In this document: in pieces, positions 1 to 7,348 of the stretch
Position numbering within the stretch: position 1 is the first letter of the stretch
Layout of the letters: each line of letters begins with the position of its first letter
Origin: Chlorobiota bacterium
GTDB taxonomy: Bacteria; Bacteroidota; Bacteroidia; Bacteroidales; B39-G9
NCBI GenBank assembly: GCA_030632095.1
Contig: DAOVJU010000077.1
Span: 1-9,945 of the forward strand
DNA: 9,945 nucleotides
Direction of reading: 5' to 3'
Notes under the pieces: model-generated
The model's database searches: none
Told to the model about the DNA's origin: nothing
What the model saw: the letters and a program-made list of their open reading frames with translations, nothing else
Translations under genes and position numbers: made by a program

Positions 1-127
1 ATCAGCACCGTGGGGCGGTTTGCTGGCCTGCCTGTACATTGCCAGCGGAAGACCTACTTCCATCTTATTTACAGCATTGATTGCTCCTTGTTATCAAAGA
101 ACGTTCATTCAGGGCACACGCTTGTAT
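1..127. other. Unassigned stretch left of the attC-like repeat
   Basis: No gene can be supported here. The first ~60 bases are clearly richer in GC than the rest of the left end. A short minus-strand frame begins with ATG at 63 and runs off the window edge (21 codons), but it is too short to judge. If the adjacent repeat is an attC-like site, this stretch would be the start of the next cassette or its flank. Confidence 0.3.
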
Positions 128-257
128 TATAACGTTTGCGCTAAAAATTGTAACGGGCTTACTTGCAGTGTATTATCAACTCGTAAGTTAGTATTTTTCT
201 TGCAAAATCGTTTCATATTCCTCTTCGCCCCGTTATTGTTTTTAACGCCTTGTTATA
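128..257 (-). repeat. attC-like imperfect inverted repeat (~130 bases)
   Basis: The ends are complementary: TATAAC at 128-133 and GTTATA at 252-257. Inside them GCG (138-140) faces CGC (246-248), offset by 4 and 3 bases. Further in, TAACGGG (151-157) faces CCCGTTA (229-235) perfectly. This nesting of outer R-type arms, a short unequal spacer and inner L-type arms around a variable centre is the architecture of integron attC sites. The element starts 14 bases after the stop codon of the minus-strand gene at 272-850, where a cassette's attC should lie. The outer core GTTATA does not fit the classical GTTRRRY consensus, and no integron integrase is in the window, so this is inference from structure. 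It could instead be a different Bacteroidota palindromic repeat. Confidence 0.45.
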
Positions 258-271
258 GGGCGAATTTTTCT

Positions 272-850
272 TCATTTTTTTTTAATAATTTGAAATCGTT
301 TAAATTCATTTTCAAAATTGAAATCTTTTATTAATTCATTTTTAAAATTATACATTAATGAAGTAAGAATTAATCTAAATCCATCTTTAAAGATTATTTC
401 AATGTATTCATATCTTGACCATGGCTGTTTAAATAATCTTTTATTTAAAGAATTTTCAATTTTATCTGAAAATCCTTCTTCATTTTCAATTGCTTTTTTA
501 TAAGCAAAATGTCTAATTCTTTTAATCTTTTCAATCTCTGAAAATGAATAAATTTTTTCTTGATTCCCTTTTCTTTGGAAAAGATATAGTTTATCTGAAA
601 TAATTTTAATCCTTTTAATCCACCAATTATTGATTAAATAATTAACATGAATAATTAAACATGGAATCCATGATGTTAAAAGAATAAATCCAATAATTGC
701 AATCCAATATCCAATTACATTTCCTTTTGTTCCTTCATTATCCAAATTAATCATAATCCAGGCAAGAAGTATTAAAAAAAATGAATAAAAAAAACTTGAT
801 CTTAACAATCTCAAATGATGCCTAATTTTCATTTCCAATGTTTGTTTCAT
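272..850 (-). CDS. Small membrane protein, two transmembrane helices and a possible PH-like cytoplasmic domain
   Basis: A protein of 192 residues that I do not recognise as a named family. Two hydrophobic segments are visible, at about residues 19-36 and 45-72, separated by a short polar loop. The remaining ~120 residues are soluble, basic and alternate in a beta-rich manner (segments around 85-105 and 147-165). That pattern recalls bacterial PH-like (bPH) domains fused to a two-helix anchor, but this is a fold guess, not a match. The start is ATG at 850; a second ATG at 832 is possible. Codons are very AT-rich. The gene is flanked by similar GTTATA/TATAAC sequences (867-872 and 252-257) and is followed at once by an attC-like inverted repeat, so it may be the payload of a mobile cassette. 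Function unknown; a membrane-associated accessory role is all that can be said. Confidence 0.75.
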   Translation of the reverse strand: MKQTLEMKIRHHLRLLRSSFFYSFFLILLAWIMINLDNEGTKGNVIGYWIAIIGFILLTSWIPCLIIHVNYLINNWWIKRIKIISDKLYLFQRKGNQEKIYSFSEIEKIKRIRHFAYKKAIENEEGFSDKIENSLNKRLFKQPWSRYEYIEIIFKDGFRLILTSLMYNFKNELIKDFNFENEFKRFQIIKKK

Positions 851-861
851 CTTTAAAATTT

Positions 862-877
862 GCCCTTATAACGTAAG
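862..877 (-). other. Upstream cassette boundary carrying the ACGTTATAA core
   Basis: On the minus strand this reads CTTACGTTATAAGGGCA. The nine bases ACGTTATAA are identical to those at the outer end of the attC-like repeat (minus strand, 135-127). Exchange between the two cores would release a circle of about 740 bases carrying only the 272-850 gene. The following GGGCAAATTTT resembles, in inverted orientation, the sequence after the gene's stop (AAAATTCGCCC on the minus strand). A second full inverted repeat is not evident to the right of this core, so this side may be an attI-like or secondary site. Confidence 0.35.
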
Positions 878-901
878 AATAAAGGTAATATTACCTTTAT
901 T
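878..901. repeat. Perfect 24-base palindrome
   Basis: The arm AATAAAGGTAAT is followed directly by its exact reverse complement ATTACCTTTATT, with no loop. It lies 28-51 bases upstream of the minus-strand ATG at 850. Each arm includes TACCTTTA, one base from the Bacteroidota -7 promoter motif TAnnTTTG, so it could be an operator, a symmetric promoter, or both. It is unlikely to be a terminator because there is no loop or GC-rich stem. Confidence 0.55.
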
Positions 902-1046
902 TCCCATATATAAAACATTGATAAAACTGCTATTAACCAGCAACTTAAGTCTTTGATTATATTGTCTTATTGTGCGATTTATTTTTTGTTTTACTTCAAT
1001 CAAATTTAATAATAACAGCTAAATATTCAAATAGTACTACATCTAA

Positions 1047-1091
1047 ATAAAAAATCCCGGGATAGCATAAGGAAGGACGCTGATCGGGGTT
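1047..1091 (-). terminator. Possible intrinsic terminator after the VWA gene
   Basis: On the minus strand AACCCCG, overlapping the stop codon at 1090-1092, can pair with CGGGATT (1059-1053) with one A-C mismatch. A T-rich tract (TTTTTTATTT) follows. The second arm is also part of a 10-base palindrome, ATCCCGGGAT (1054-1063). The loop of about 25 bases is long, so this is a modest candidate. Confidence 0.35.
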
Positions 1092-2985
1092 ATCTTTTTA
1101 ACAATTGTGCAGTTTCTACTAATGTTATAAATTCACTTCTGTAGCCGTCTTCATCGTTGCCTTTAGAAGATATGGCAAGACTCAACACCTGGTTAAAGTC
1201 TGCTTCTGCCATAAATTCCGAATCTCTTAACAACATTCCAAATCCAGCAACAGAAGCCGCAAAATTGAAATTATCCGAAGGAAATGGTTTTTCAATATCC
1301 TTTCGTGTTATTTTATTTACCATTAATCTGCTTACATCTTCATCAGGCTTTTTATACCTGAGTTTTACTGTAAGTAAATTCTTGCTGTCTACAATATTAG
1401 TTTTTTGATATTCCAAAGGGTCAACATTTGAAACCTGTTCATCACTTTCTGCCGTAATTATTTCATATAGAGCCGTGACTGTATGTCCGCTTCCTATTTC
1501 ACCGGCATCCTTTTTATCATCATTAAAATCTTCTTTGTTTAACATGCGGTTTTCGTATCCAATTAAGCGATATGCTTTAACTTGTGCCGGGTTAAATTCA
1601 ACCTGGAACTTAACATCTTTTGCAATGGTATAAAGTGTTCCCCATATTTCTTTACCAAAAACTTTTTTTGCTTCTAAAATATTATCAATGTAAGCGTAAT
1701 TTCCATTTCCGGCATTTGATAATTGTTCCATTTTAGAATCTTTATAATTTCCCATTCCAAAACCCAAAATTGAAAGAAATACACCGTCATTTCTGCGCTC
1801 TTCAATTAATCTGACCATTTCTGCATCGCTGCTGGCACCAATGTTGAAATCTCCGTCAGTAGCAAGTATTACACGGTTGTTTCCATTTGTAATGAAATTT
1901 TGTTTGGCAATCTTATAAGCTAACTTAATTCCTGCTCCACCGGCGGTTGATCCTCCTGCTTGTAGCTGGTCTAAAGCAGCTAAAATTTTCTGTTTATCTT
2001 TTCCTGAAGTTGATTCCAATACAACACCTGCTGCACCTGCATAAACAACAATAGCAACTTTGTCTTCAGGACGTAAATTGTCAACTAGTATTTTAAAAGC
2101 TTGTTTTAGCAAAGGAAGTTTATTCAGCGAATTCATAGAACCTGAAACATCAATTAAAAAAACAAGGTTTCCGGCAGGTATTTTATCGGTTTCAATTTCC
2201 TTTCCCTGCAAGCCAATTAATAACAGTTCATGATCTTTGTTCCATGGGCATTTACTTATCTCAAGATTTACAGAAAAAGGATCTTCTCCTGTAGGCTGAG
2301 GATAATCATAATCAAAATAATTAATCATTTCCTCAATACGCACGGCGTCTTTATAAGGCATTTGATTTTGCTTCAGAAACCTTCTCACATTAGAATATGA
2401 AGCTCTGTCAACATCAACAGAGAATGTTGAAAGAGGATTGTTTAAGACTTCCTTAAAAATGTTTTCATTGATCAGGTCATACGATTCGGTATTGTGTTGT
2501 ACAAAGGGCATATCATAACTTGCTGAAAATCCCATGCTTTGAATTCCGCTTCCTCCTTTTTTAACTGCTGTAGATTTTACAGCGTCATACATTATTATTC
2601 CCTCTTCAGCATTAAGAATATGCAATACTCTGGTTGTAGTTGGCTCTTCTTCTAATTCCTTTTTTGCTTTTTCAAGCTGAAAATTAAGTTCAGTGCTTTT
2701 ATCCCTAAAAATGGAAACACTATGTTTATTAACAGTTATATATCCTGTTAAATCAACTTTAATATCATAGTTGCCAGGAACAAGGTTTCTAATGATAAAA
2801 GTTCCATCATTGCCACTGGTTGCTTCTGCTTTAAGAACTTTGTTTTGTAAAACACTAATTTTAGCATCAGGCAAAGCTGATCTTGTAGTTTTATTAATGA
2901 TGCGTCCTTTGAGAGTCCCGTTTTGTGAACAAGTATCGTTAAGGATACTTGTAACTAAACTGATTATTAAGATTATTTTTTTCAT
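1090..2985 (-). CDS. Secreted CarboxypepD_reg-VWA domain protein (YfbK-like)
   Basis: A protein of 631 residues. Residues 1-20 form a Sec signal peptide (MKK, then a hydrophobic run, ending TCSQ). Residues ~24-104 form a carboxypeptidase regulatory-like beta-sandwich of the kind common on Bacteroidota envelope proteins (GTLKGRI ... GNYDIKVDLTGY). Residues ~150-240 match the region preceding VWA in YfbK-type proteins (PLSTFSVDVDRASYSNVRRFL). A VWA domain spans ~272-445 with an intact metal-ion-dependent adhesion site: D279-x-S281-x-S283, T347 and D377 (ATDGD). The C-terminal ~180 residues correspond to the DUF3520-type tail, ending with the ETAQLLK helix. VWA domains with a complete MIDAS bind a divalent metal and usually mediate protein-protein contacts; the partner is unknown. 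The start ATG at 2985 is fixed by the signal peptide. It lies 207 bases downstream of the CphA-like gene on the same strand, with repeats between, so co-transcription is uncertain. Confidence 0.9.
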   Translation of the reverse strand: MKKIILIISLVTSILNDTCSQNGTLKGRIINKTTRSALPDAKISVLQNKVLKAEATSGNDGTFIIRNLVPGNYDIKVDLTGYITVNKHSVSIFRDKSTELNFQLEKAKKELEEEPTTTRVLHILNAEEGIIMYDAVKSTAVKKGGSGIQSMGFSASYDMPFVQHNTESYDLINENIFKEVLNNPLSTFSVDVDRASYSNVRRFLKQNQMPYKDAVRIEEMINYFDYDYPQPTGEDPFSVNLEISKCPWNKDHELLLIGLQGKEIETDKIPAGNLVFLIDVSGSMNSLNKLPLLKQAFKILVDNLRPEDKVAIVVYAGAAGVVLESTSGKDKQKILAALDQLQAGGSTAGGAGIKLAYKIAKQNFITNGNNRVILATDGDFNIGASSDAEMVRLIEERRNDGVFLSILGFGMGNYKDSKMEQLSNAGNGNYAYIDNILEAKKVFGKEIWGTLYTIAKDVKFQVEFNPAQVKAYRLIGYENRMLNKEDFNDDKKDAGEIGSGHTVTALYEIITAESDEQVSNVDPLEYQKTNIVDSKNLLTVKLRYKKPDEDVSRLMVNKITRKDIEKPFPSDNFNFAASVAGFGMLLRDSEFMAEADFNQVLSLAISSKGNDEDGYRSEFITLVETAQLLKR

Positions 2986-3098
2986 GATTTAAGGGTTTAA
3001 TTAACAATTACTTTTATAACGAAGACGTAAAAAGGAATCCAATTCCATAAAAACAAGAAAAAAAAGTTGAAACTTTCTTTACAGGAGTACTCTGTTCC

Positions 3099-3122
3099 TT
3101 CTCCCGAAAGCTTTCGGGGGAA
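3099..3122. repeat. 24-base near-perfect palindrome (CCCGAAAGCTTTCGGG core)
   Basis: The 16-base core at 3103-3118 is a perfect palindrome. It extends by TTCT on the left against GGAA on the right, with one G-T wobble. No T-run follows on either strand, so it is not a typical intrinsic terminator. It looks like an interspersed intergenic repeat of the kind scattered through Bacteroidota genomes. Confidence 0.55.
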
Positions 3123-3149
3123 AAGGAGGTTAGGGGAATTGATTACCAA

Positions 3150-3177
3150 CTTCCGGCTTCGGACTCCGGACTTACGG
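3150..3177. repeat. Degenerate 7-base tandem repeat, four units
   Basis: The sequence divides cleanly into CTTCCGG, CTTCGGA, CTCCGGA and CTTACGG, followed by a decayed CTT. It is GC-richer than its surroundings and sits between the stop codon of the CphA-like gene (3193) and the 24-base palindrome. Such variant heptamer arrays recall the STRR-type intergenic repeats of other bacteria; their role is unknown. Confidence 0.55.
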
Positions 3178-3192
3178 CTTTATCGATCCTAT

Positions 3193-5391
3193 TCACTTTA
3201 ATCTTAAAATAGTTCCCTTTATTTTTTCAGCAGATATTCCAAATAAAAACAAAGACAAACTTGCAGCAAGCAGGCTGTCAATATAATATTCGTTTTTTCT
3301 TTTTATGGCTTCCGGTATTTCAGATAATGCAATTAACATGATTTGCATTTTCCCCCTTTGGATTATAATATTAGTTTCGTTAACATATGCAATAACGCCT
3401 TGTTTTTTTAAGCATTTTTGAAGGTACTCGTTATTATTACGTTTAGAAAACAAGGCCAGTTTACTATATAAACGCTCATTCATTTCATAAATAAATTCAT
3501 CATCGGCATTTAATATAGTATATCCGTAATCATGCACCTCTTCTGCAACAACCGATTTTGCATACGCTATATCATCCATATCACGAATATGGTCATAATC
3601 GAGGTATTCATATTTCTGTTTGTCAAGATTTAGTACCAAACCAAAGTTTGCAAACCCATATCCAATACCTGATTTTAGAATTGTTTCTACAGGAGTTTCT
3701 ATTATAGCACAATCAATGCCCGGATCACTTAATACAATTCCGTGATTTTTTGAATCGGTGGCATCTGAATTCTTAAGACAATGGTTTCCAACAAAAAGCC
3801 CATTTTTACTTACATGCCCGCAAATTAGATTGTTTTCCTGTAAACAAGTCATAATAATATTTGCAGCTAAATTCTTGCCATATGACCCTGTAATGGCAAA
3901 AACCGGTATCTGGAATTTAGAATTTTCAGGGAAAAGCATGTTAACAAAATTTCTTTCAACTTTATGGCTTTCACCAAGTGTAGGGCTAATATGCATTCTG
4001 AAATCAGGTGCAGCATTTACCTCTATAATTTTAGCATTTGCTTCATGTATTGGTTTTGAAATATCAGGAGATATGATATCTATGCCACAAATGTTAAGGT
4101 TAAGTAATTTTGAGATCCGTTCAGCGATAAAAATATACGATCCGTCAATAACTTCTGTAACATCAATAGATGATGCTCCCAGGCGCATGTTCCCTGTGTT
4201 TTTCAAAAATATCTTCTCTCCTGCTTTAGCAATTGAGGAAGCATCGTATCCTGATAACTCTAAGATTTTTTTAGTATCATCATCAATATCAATAATGCTC
4301 AATATTCCTTTGTCGCCAAATTCTCTTCTTATATCTTTGTTTAGCTCGTTAATTAATTCCTGTATTGTATTTTTATCATTTCCAATTATAAAAGGAGGAA
4401 GTAGTTGTGTGGCAGCTACAAACTTAAAATCTATTATAAGGATTCGATAGGTATTGCCGGGAATATCTTCTTGTACAATTATCTGGTCGTCAAAGTTTTG
4501 TGCCCATTGAAATGCATTTGTAATTTGTTCCGGTGTTTCCATGCCAATGTTAACACCTTCGCCCTGGAAGCCGGTAAGTGGCTTTATTACGATTGGCTTT
4601 TTAACCTTTTCATGAAAGCTTAAAGCCACTTCTTCCTGATCTGTAAGCAATTGTTCCGGCACCGGAATTCCTGCATCGCTAAGCAAAGAATTAGTTAGAA
4701 ACTTGTTATCGGCAGTTTCAACAGCTATCAGGCTTGTATCTTCGGTTATTGTTGCCCTGATTATTTTCCTGTATTTCCCTGTTCCCAGCTGAACCTGGTT
4801 ATATTTATCAAGCCTGAACCAGGGTATCTTTCTTTGTTCGGCTTCACGAACTATAGCTTGAGTGCTGGGGCCAAGTAACCGTTTTTCCCGTATTAAAACC
4901 AGGGTTTCTATTATCTCTTGTACATTAAATACAGTATTGTTAAGAACAGCATTTAAATAATTTAAAGCCGCTTTGCCGGTATAAATACCCGCTATTTCAT
5001 CTATAAATCGATAAACCACGTTATAAACACCTTGTGTTTTTGTCATTCGGGTTTTACCAAAGCCTACTTCCATGCCAGCAAGTACCTGGAACTCTATAAT
5101 TATGTGTTCCATTATGTGTCCCAAAAGTGTTCCTTCTTTTATGCGTTCAAACAGGCCGCCTTTTTTCCCCACTGAACAGTGATGTTCTATTAAAGAAGGA
5201 ATATCTTTTTTAAGCCGGTTTAATAAATTCGGGATATTATTAGAAAAAACTTCATCGTATTTTCCAAGATTTAACCTGACCCTTGTTACAGGCCCTGCAC
5301 TAAAGTAATTGGCGCCATATAGTGTTTTTATATCTTCTATAAAAAGGGGGTCATTAGTAGTTTGGTATTCGTTTATCTGATCAATATTCAT
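3193..5391 (-). CDS. Cyanophycin synthetase-like ligase with degenerate, shortened Mur-ligase half (CphA2-like)
   Basis: A cytosolic enzyme of 732 residues from ATG at 5391 (a TTG 14 codons upstream lies in a leader hairpin and is less likely). The N domain matches CphA: YGANYFSAGP, EHHCSVGKKGG and GHIMEHIIIEFQ. The last of these has an HxxEH motif (H92, E95, H96). An ATP-grasp domain follows (~residues 210-490) with IKPLTGFQGEGV and the CphA hallmark IIEVNAAPDFRMHISP. The Mur-ligase-like half is altered. The usual P-loop GTNGKTT reads GSYGKNL (residues ~502-508), keeping the lysine but losing the following Thr. The expected ETARGG and TNIxxDH motifs read ETPVET and LNLDKQK. The protein stops at GISAEKIKGTILRLK, before the C-terminal Mur domain, about 140 residues short of a typical ~870-residue CphA1. 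CphA1 makes cyanophycin from Asp and Arg using both halves; CphA2-type enzymes use one ATP-grasp site to polymerise beta-Asp-Arg. The substrate here is inferred, and no cyanophycinase lies nearby. Confidence 0.85.
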   Translation of the reverse strand: MNIDQINEYQTTNDPLFIEDIKTLYGANYFSAGPVTRVRLNLGKYDEVFSNNIPNLLNRLKKDIPSLIEHHCSVGKKGGLFERIKEGTLLGHIMEHIIIEFQVLAGMEVGFGKTRMTKTQGVYNVVYRFIDEIAGIYTGKAALNYLNAVLNNTVFNVQEIIETLVLIREKRLLGPSTQAIVREAEQRKIPWFRLDKYNQVQLGTGKYRKIIRATITEDTSLIAVETADNKFLTNSLLSDAGIPVPEQLLTDQEEVALSFHEKVKKPIVIKPLTGFQGEGVNIGMETPEQITNAFQWAQNFDDQIIVQEDIPGNTYRILIIDFKFVAATQLLPPFIIGNDKNTIQELINELNKDIRREFGDKGILSIIDIDDDTKKILELSGYDASSIAKAGEKIFLKNTGNMRLGASSIDVTEVIDGSYIFIAERISKLLNLNICGIDIISPDISKPIHEANAKIIEVNAAPDFRMHISPTLGESHKVERNFVNMLFPENSKFQIPVFAITGSYGKNLAANIIMTCLQENNLICGHVSKNGLFVGNHCLKNSDATDSKNHGIVLSDPGIDCAIIETPVETILKSGIGYGFANFGLVLNLDKQKYEYLDYDHIRDMDDIAYAKSVVAEEVHDYGYTILNADDEFIYEMNERLYSKLALFSKRNNNEYLQKCLKKQGVIAYVNETNIIIQRGKMQIMLIALSEIPEAIKRKNEYYIDSLLAASLSLFLFGISAEKIKGTILRLK

Positions 5392-5411
5392 CTTTAACGT
5401 TTTTTCAATGC

Positions 5412-5430
5412 CAGATAAAAGCCTTATCTG
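5412..5430 (-). promoter_or_regulatory. Hairpin in the leader of the CphA-like gene
   Basis: CAGATAA and TTATCTG form a perfect 7-base-pair stem around the 5-base loop AAGCC. It lies 20-39 bases before the ATG at 5391 and overlaps the upstream in-frame TTG at 5433-5431 only at its edge. It could be an operator or an mRNA leader structure. No T-run follows, so it is not a terminator. Confidence 0.4.
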
Positions 5431-5449
5431 CAAACCATTTCTTTAGCAT

Positions 5450-5465
5450 TTATATTCTAATATAA
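5450..5465. promoter_or_regulatory. Dyad in the divergent intergenic region
   Basis: TTATATT and AATATAA, separated by CT, form a 16-base dyad between the divergent CphA-like and ABC exporter genes. It is AT-only apart from the central C, so chance is a real alternative. Its position suits a shared operator or overlapping promoters. Confidence 0.3.
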
Positions 5466-5486
5466 GAATTATTTTTATGAATCTGT

Positions 5487-5494
5487 TACCTTTG
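5487..5494 (+). promoter_or_regulatory. Bacteroidota-type -7 promoter element TACCTTTG
   Basis: TACCTTTG matches the Bacteroidota primary-sigma consensus TAnnTTTG exactly. It lies 18 bases before the ATG at 5513, which would give a very short 5' leader. No clear -33 TTTG box is visible at the expected distance. Because the element lies inside the extra 12 codons of the longer frame from 5477, it supports starting the exporter at 5513. Confidence 0.5.
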
Positions 5495-5512
5495 TCTCAA
5501 ACAATTAAGTAT

Positions 5513-7315
5513 ATGGCGCATTATCATAGCTATAGCAATAGAGTTCCTGAATCTGAGAAGAAAAGAATCACCAGGGAGAATTTGAAAAAACTTTTAAAAT
5601 TATTTCGATTTGTAAAGCCACAACTAAAGCCATTCATTTTTGGTCTTATTTTCCTGTTCCTTTCAAGTTTAGCCAATTTACTTTTTCCTGCCCTTATGGG
5701 CGATTTAATTGATTCTGCTAAATCTCAATCAATATATGATATTAACAGGATAGCACTATTGCTTTTAGCCGTTTTTTTTGCCAATGCAGTTTTTTCATAT
5801 TTCAGGATATTTTTATTTGCTGTTGTTACACAGAAAACGCTGGCTCTTTTAAGGCAATCAACCTATAATCATATAATTCAATTACCAATGAATTTTTTTT
5901 CCGGAAGAAGGGTTGGCGAATTAAATAGCAGGATTTCTTCTGATATTTCATTGCTACAGGAAACTTTCACTACTACATTGGCACAATTCATTCGCCAGGT
6001 AATTATTATTACAGGTGGTATTGTATTGCTAACTGTTATTTCACCGCGGTTAACTGTTTTTATGCTTGGTTTGGTTCCTGTTGTATTCTTGCTTTCCCGA
6101 TATTTTGGAAAATATGTGCGAAAATATTCTCGTGAATCCCAGGATAAAATAGCAGAATCAAACACTATTGTTGAAGAAACTTTATCGGGCATTGTAAATG
6201 TGAAAGCCTTTGCAAATGAGATATATGAAATGACCAGGTATAAAAAAAGAACCGATGAGGTTATTGGCATAGCATTAAAAGGCGCGCGCTGGAGGGGGGC
6301 ATTTGCGTCTTTTATAATATTTGCCCTGTTTGGTTCAATTGTAGGCGTTATATGGTATGGCGTTTATTTGGTAAATCAGGGGGATGGAATGAGCTCGGGA
6401 GATTTAATCAAGTTCATTTTATATTCAGTTTTTGTGGGTTCTTCAATTGGTGGTATTGCTGATCTTTATACGCAATTACAAAAATCGTTGGGTGCAACAG
6501 AAAATTTACTTGAGATTCTCGATGAAAAAGAAGAAAAACTCAATGGTAATAAAGATAAAACAACGATTAAGGAAGGATCAATAATCTTTTCGGATATTTC
6601 ATTTGCATATCCTTCACGCGATGAATTGCATGTTCTGCAAAATATTAATTTTAAAATAAACAAGGGTGAGCAAGTTGCTTTGGTTGGCCCCTCGGGTGCG
6701 GGAAAATCAACAATAACAAACCTCCTCTTAAGGTTTTATGAACCGGATAAAGGAATTATCCGGATTGACGGGAAAAATGCAAACAGCTATAGTTTACATG
6801 AATTAAGGAATAGTATTTCTATTGTACCCCAGGAAGTATTATTGTTTGGTGGCACAATAAAAGAAAATATTGCATACGGTAAACCGGAAGCCCGCGATGA
6901 TGAAATTTATGAAGCTGCCAAAAAAGCAAATGCCATACAGTTTATAGAAGAATTTCCTGATAAATATGAAACTTTGGTTGGAGATCGCGGAGTTCAATTA
7001 TCCGGGGGGCAGCGTCAACGAATTGCTATTGCAAGAGCCATATTAAAAGATCCGCGAATACTTATATTAGATGAAGCAACCAGTTCCCTTGATTCAGAAT
7101 CGGAAAAACTGGTACAGGAAGCATTAGTGAAATTAATGGAAGGAAGAACCTCCTTAGTAATAGCGCACAGGCTTTCAACTATTAGAAACACCGACAGGAT
7201 AATTGTAATTGATAAAGGAGAGATTAAGGAAACAGGAACTCATAATGAGTTAATGAATATTAGAAAAGGTATATATAAAAACCTTACCAACTTACAGCTC
7301 ACATCAATTTTATAG
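5513..7315 (+). CDS. ABC exporter half-transporter, fused permease and ATPase (MsbA/BmrA-type)
   Basis: A protein of 600 residues from ATG at 5513 (612 if ATG 5477 is used; the promoter motif at 5487-5494 argues against that). The N-terminal half has six hydrophobic segments, about residues 41-63, 80-105, 158-174, 178-197, 262-285 and 298-315, as in type IV (ABCB-like) exporters. The C-terminal half is a complete nucleotide-binding domain. It has Walker A GPSGAGKST (392-400), Q-loop VPQE (~440), signature LSGGQ (496-500), Walker B ILILDEA (516-522), D-loop SSLD and switch histidine in IAHRLS (~552). All catalytic residues are present, so it should work as a homodimer, or as a heterodimer with a partner not seen here, pumping a lipid, drug or peptide outward across the inner membrane. 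The substrate cannot be read from sequence. It is divergent from the CphA-like gene and no terminator is evident after it. Confidence 0.92.
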   Translation: MAHYHSYSNRVPESEKKRITRENLKKLLKLFRFVKPQLKPFIFGLIFLFLSSLANLLFPALMGDLIDSAKSQSIYDINRIALLLLAVFFANAVFSYFRIFLFAVVTQKTLALLRQSTYNHIIQLPMNFFSGRRVGELNSRISSDISLLQETFTTTLAQFIRQVIIITGGIVLLTVISPRLTVFMLGLVPVVFLLSRYFGKYVRKYSRESQDKIAESNTIVEETLSGIVNVKAFANEIYEMTRYKKRTDEVIGIALKGARWRGAFASFIIFALFGSIVGVIWYGVYLVNQGDGMSSGDLIKFILYSVFVGSSIGGIADLYTQLQKSLGATENLLEILDEKEEKLNGNKDKTTIKEGSIIFSDISFAYPSRDELHVLQNINFKINKGEQVALVGPSGAGKSTITNLLLRFYEPDKGIIRIDGKNANSYSLHELRNSISIVPQEVLLFGGTIKENIAYGKPEARDDEIYEAAKKANAIQFIEEFPDKYETLVGDRGVQLSGGQRQRIAIARAILKDPRILILDEATSSLDSESEKLVQEALVKLMEGRTSLVIAHRLSTIRNTDRIIVIDKGEIKETGTHNELMNIRKGIYKNLTNLQLTSIL

Positions 7316-7348
7316 GTTAAGAATAAAAGGGCAAACAAAGACTAGGTG

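Noticed and set aside
1..63. Minus-strand partial frame starting at ATG 63
   Set aside because: Only 21 codons are visible before the window edge, without a ribosome binding site or recognisable residues.
20..334. Plus-strand open frame of 104 codons at the left end
   Set aside because: It crosses the attC-like repeat and runs antisense into the membrane-protein gene; its translation is low-complexity and rich in Phe and Leu with no family resemblance.
3059..3080. Weak A/T hairpin with a T8 run on the minus strand, as terminator of the CphA-like gene
   Set aside because: The stem AAAG/CTTT is too short and AT-rich to support, and it lies more than 110 bases after the stop codon.
3758..4450. 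Plus-strand open frame of 230 codons inside the CphA-like gene
   Set aside because: It is antisense to a well-supported coding region with strong CphA motifs; its translation is the usual hydrophobic shadow of an AT-rich gene.
5392..5433. TTG start 14 codons upstream of the CphA-like ATG
   Set aside because: ATG at 5391 is available; the extra codons coincide with a perfect leader hairpin.
5477..5512. Longer N-terminus of the ABC exporter from ATG 5477
   Set aside because: The extra 12 codons contain an exact TAnnTTTG promoter element, and the shorter start at 5513 gives a normal N-terminus for the family.
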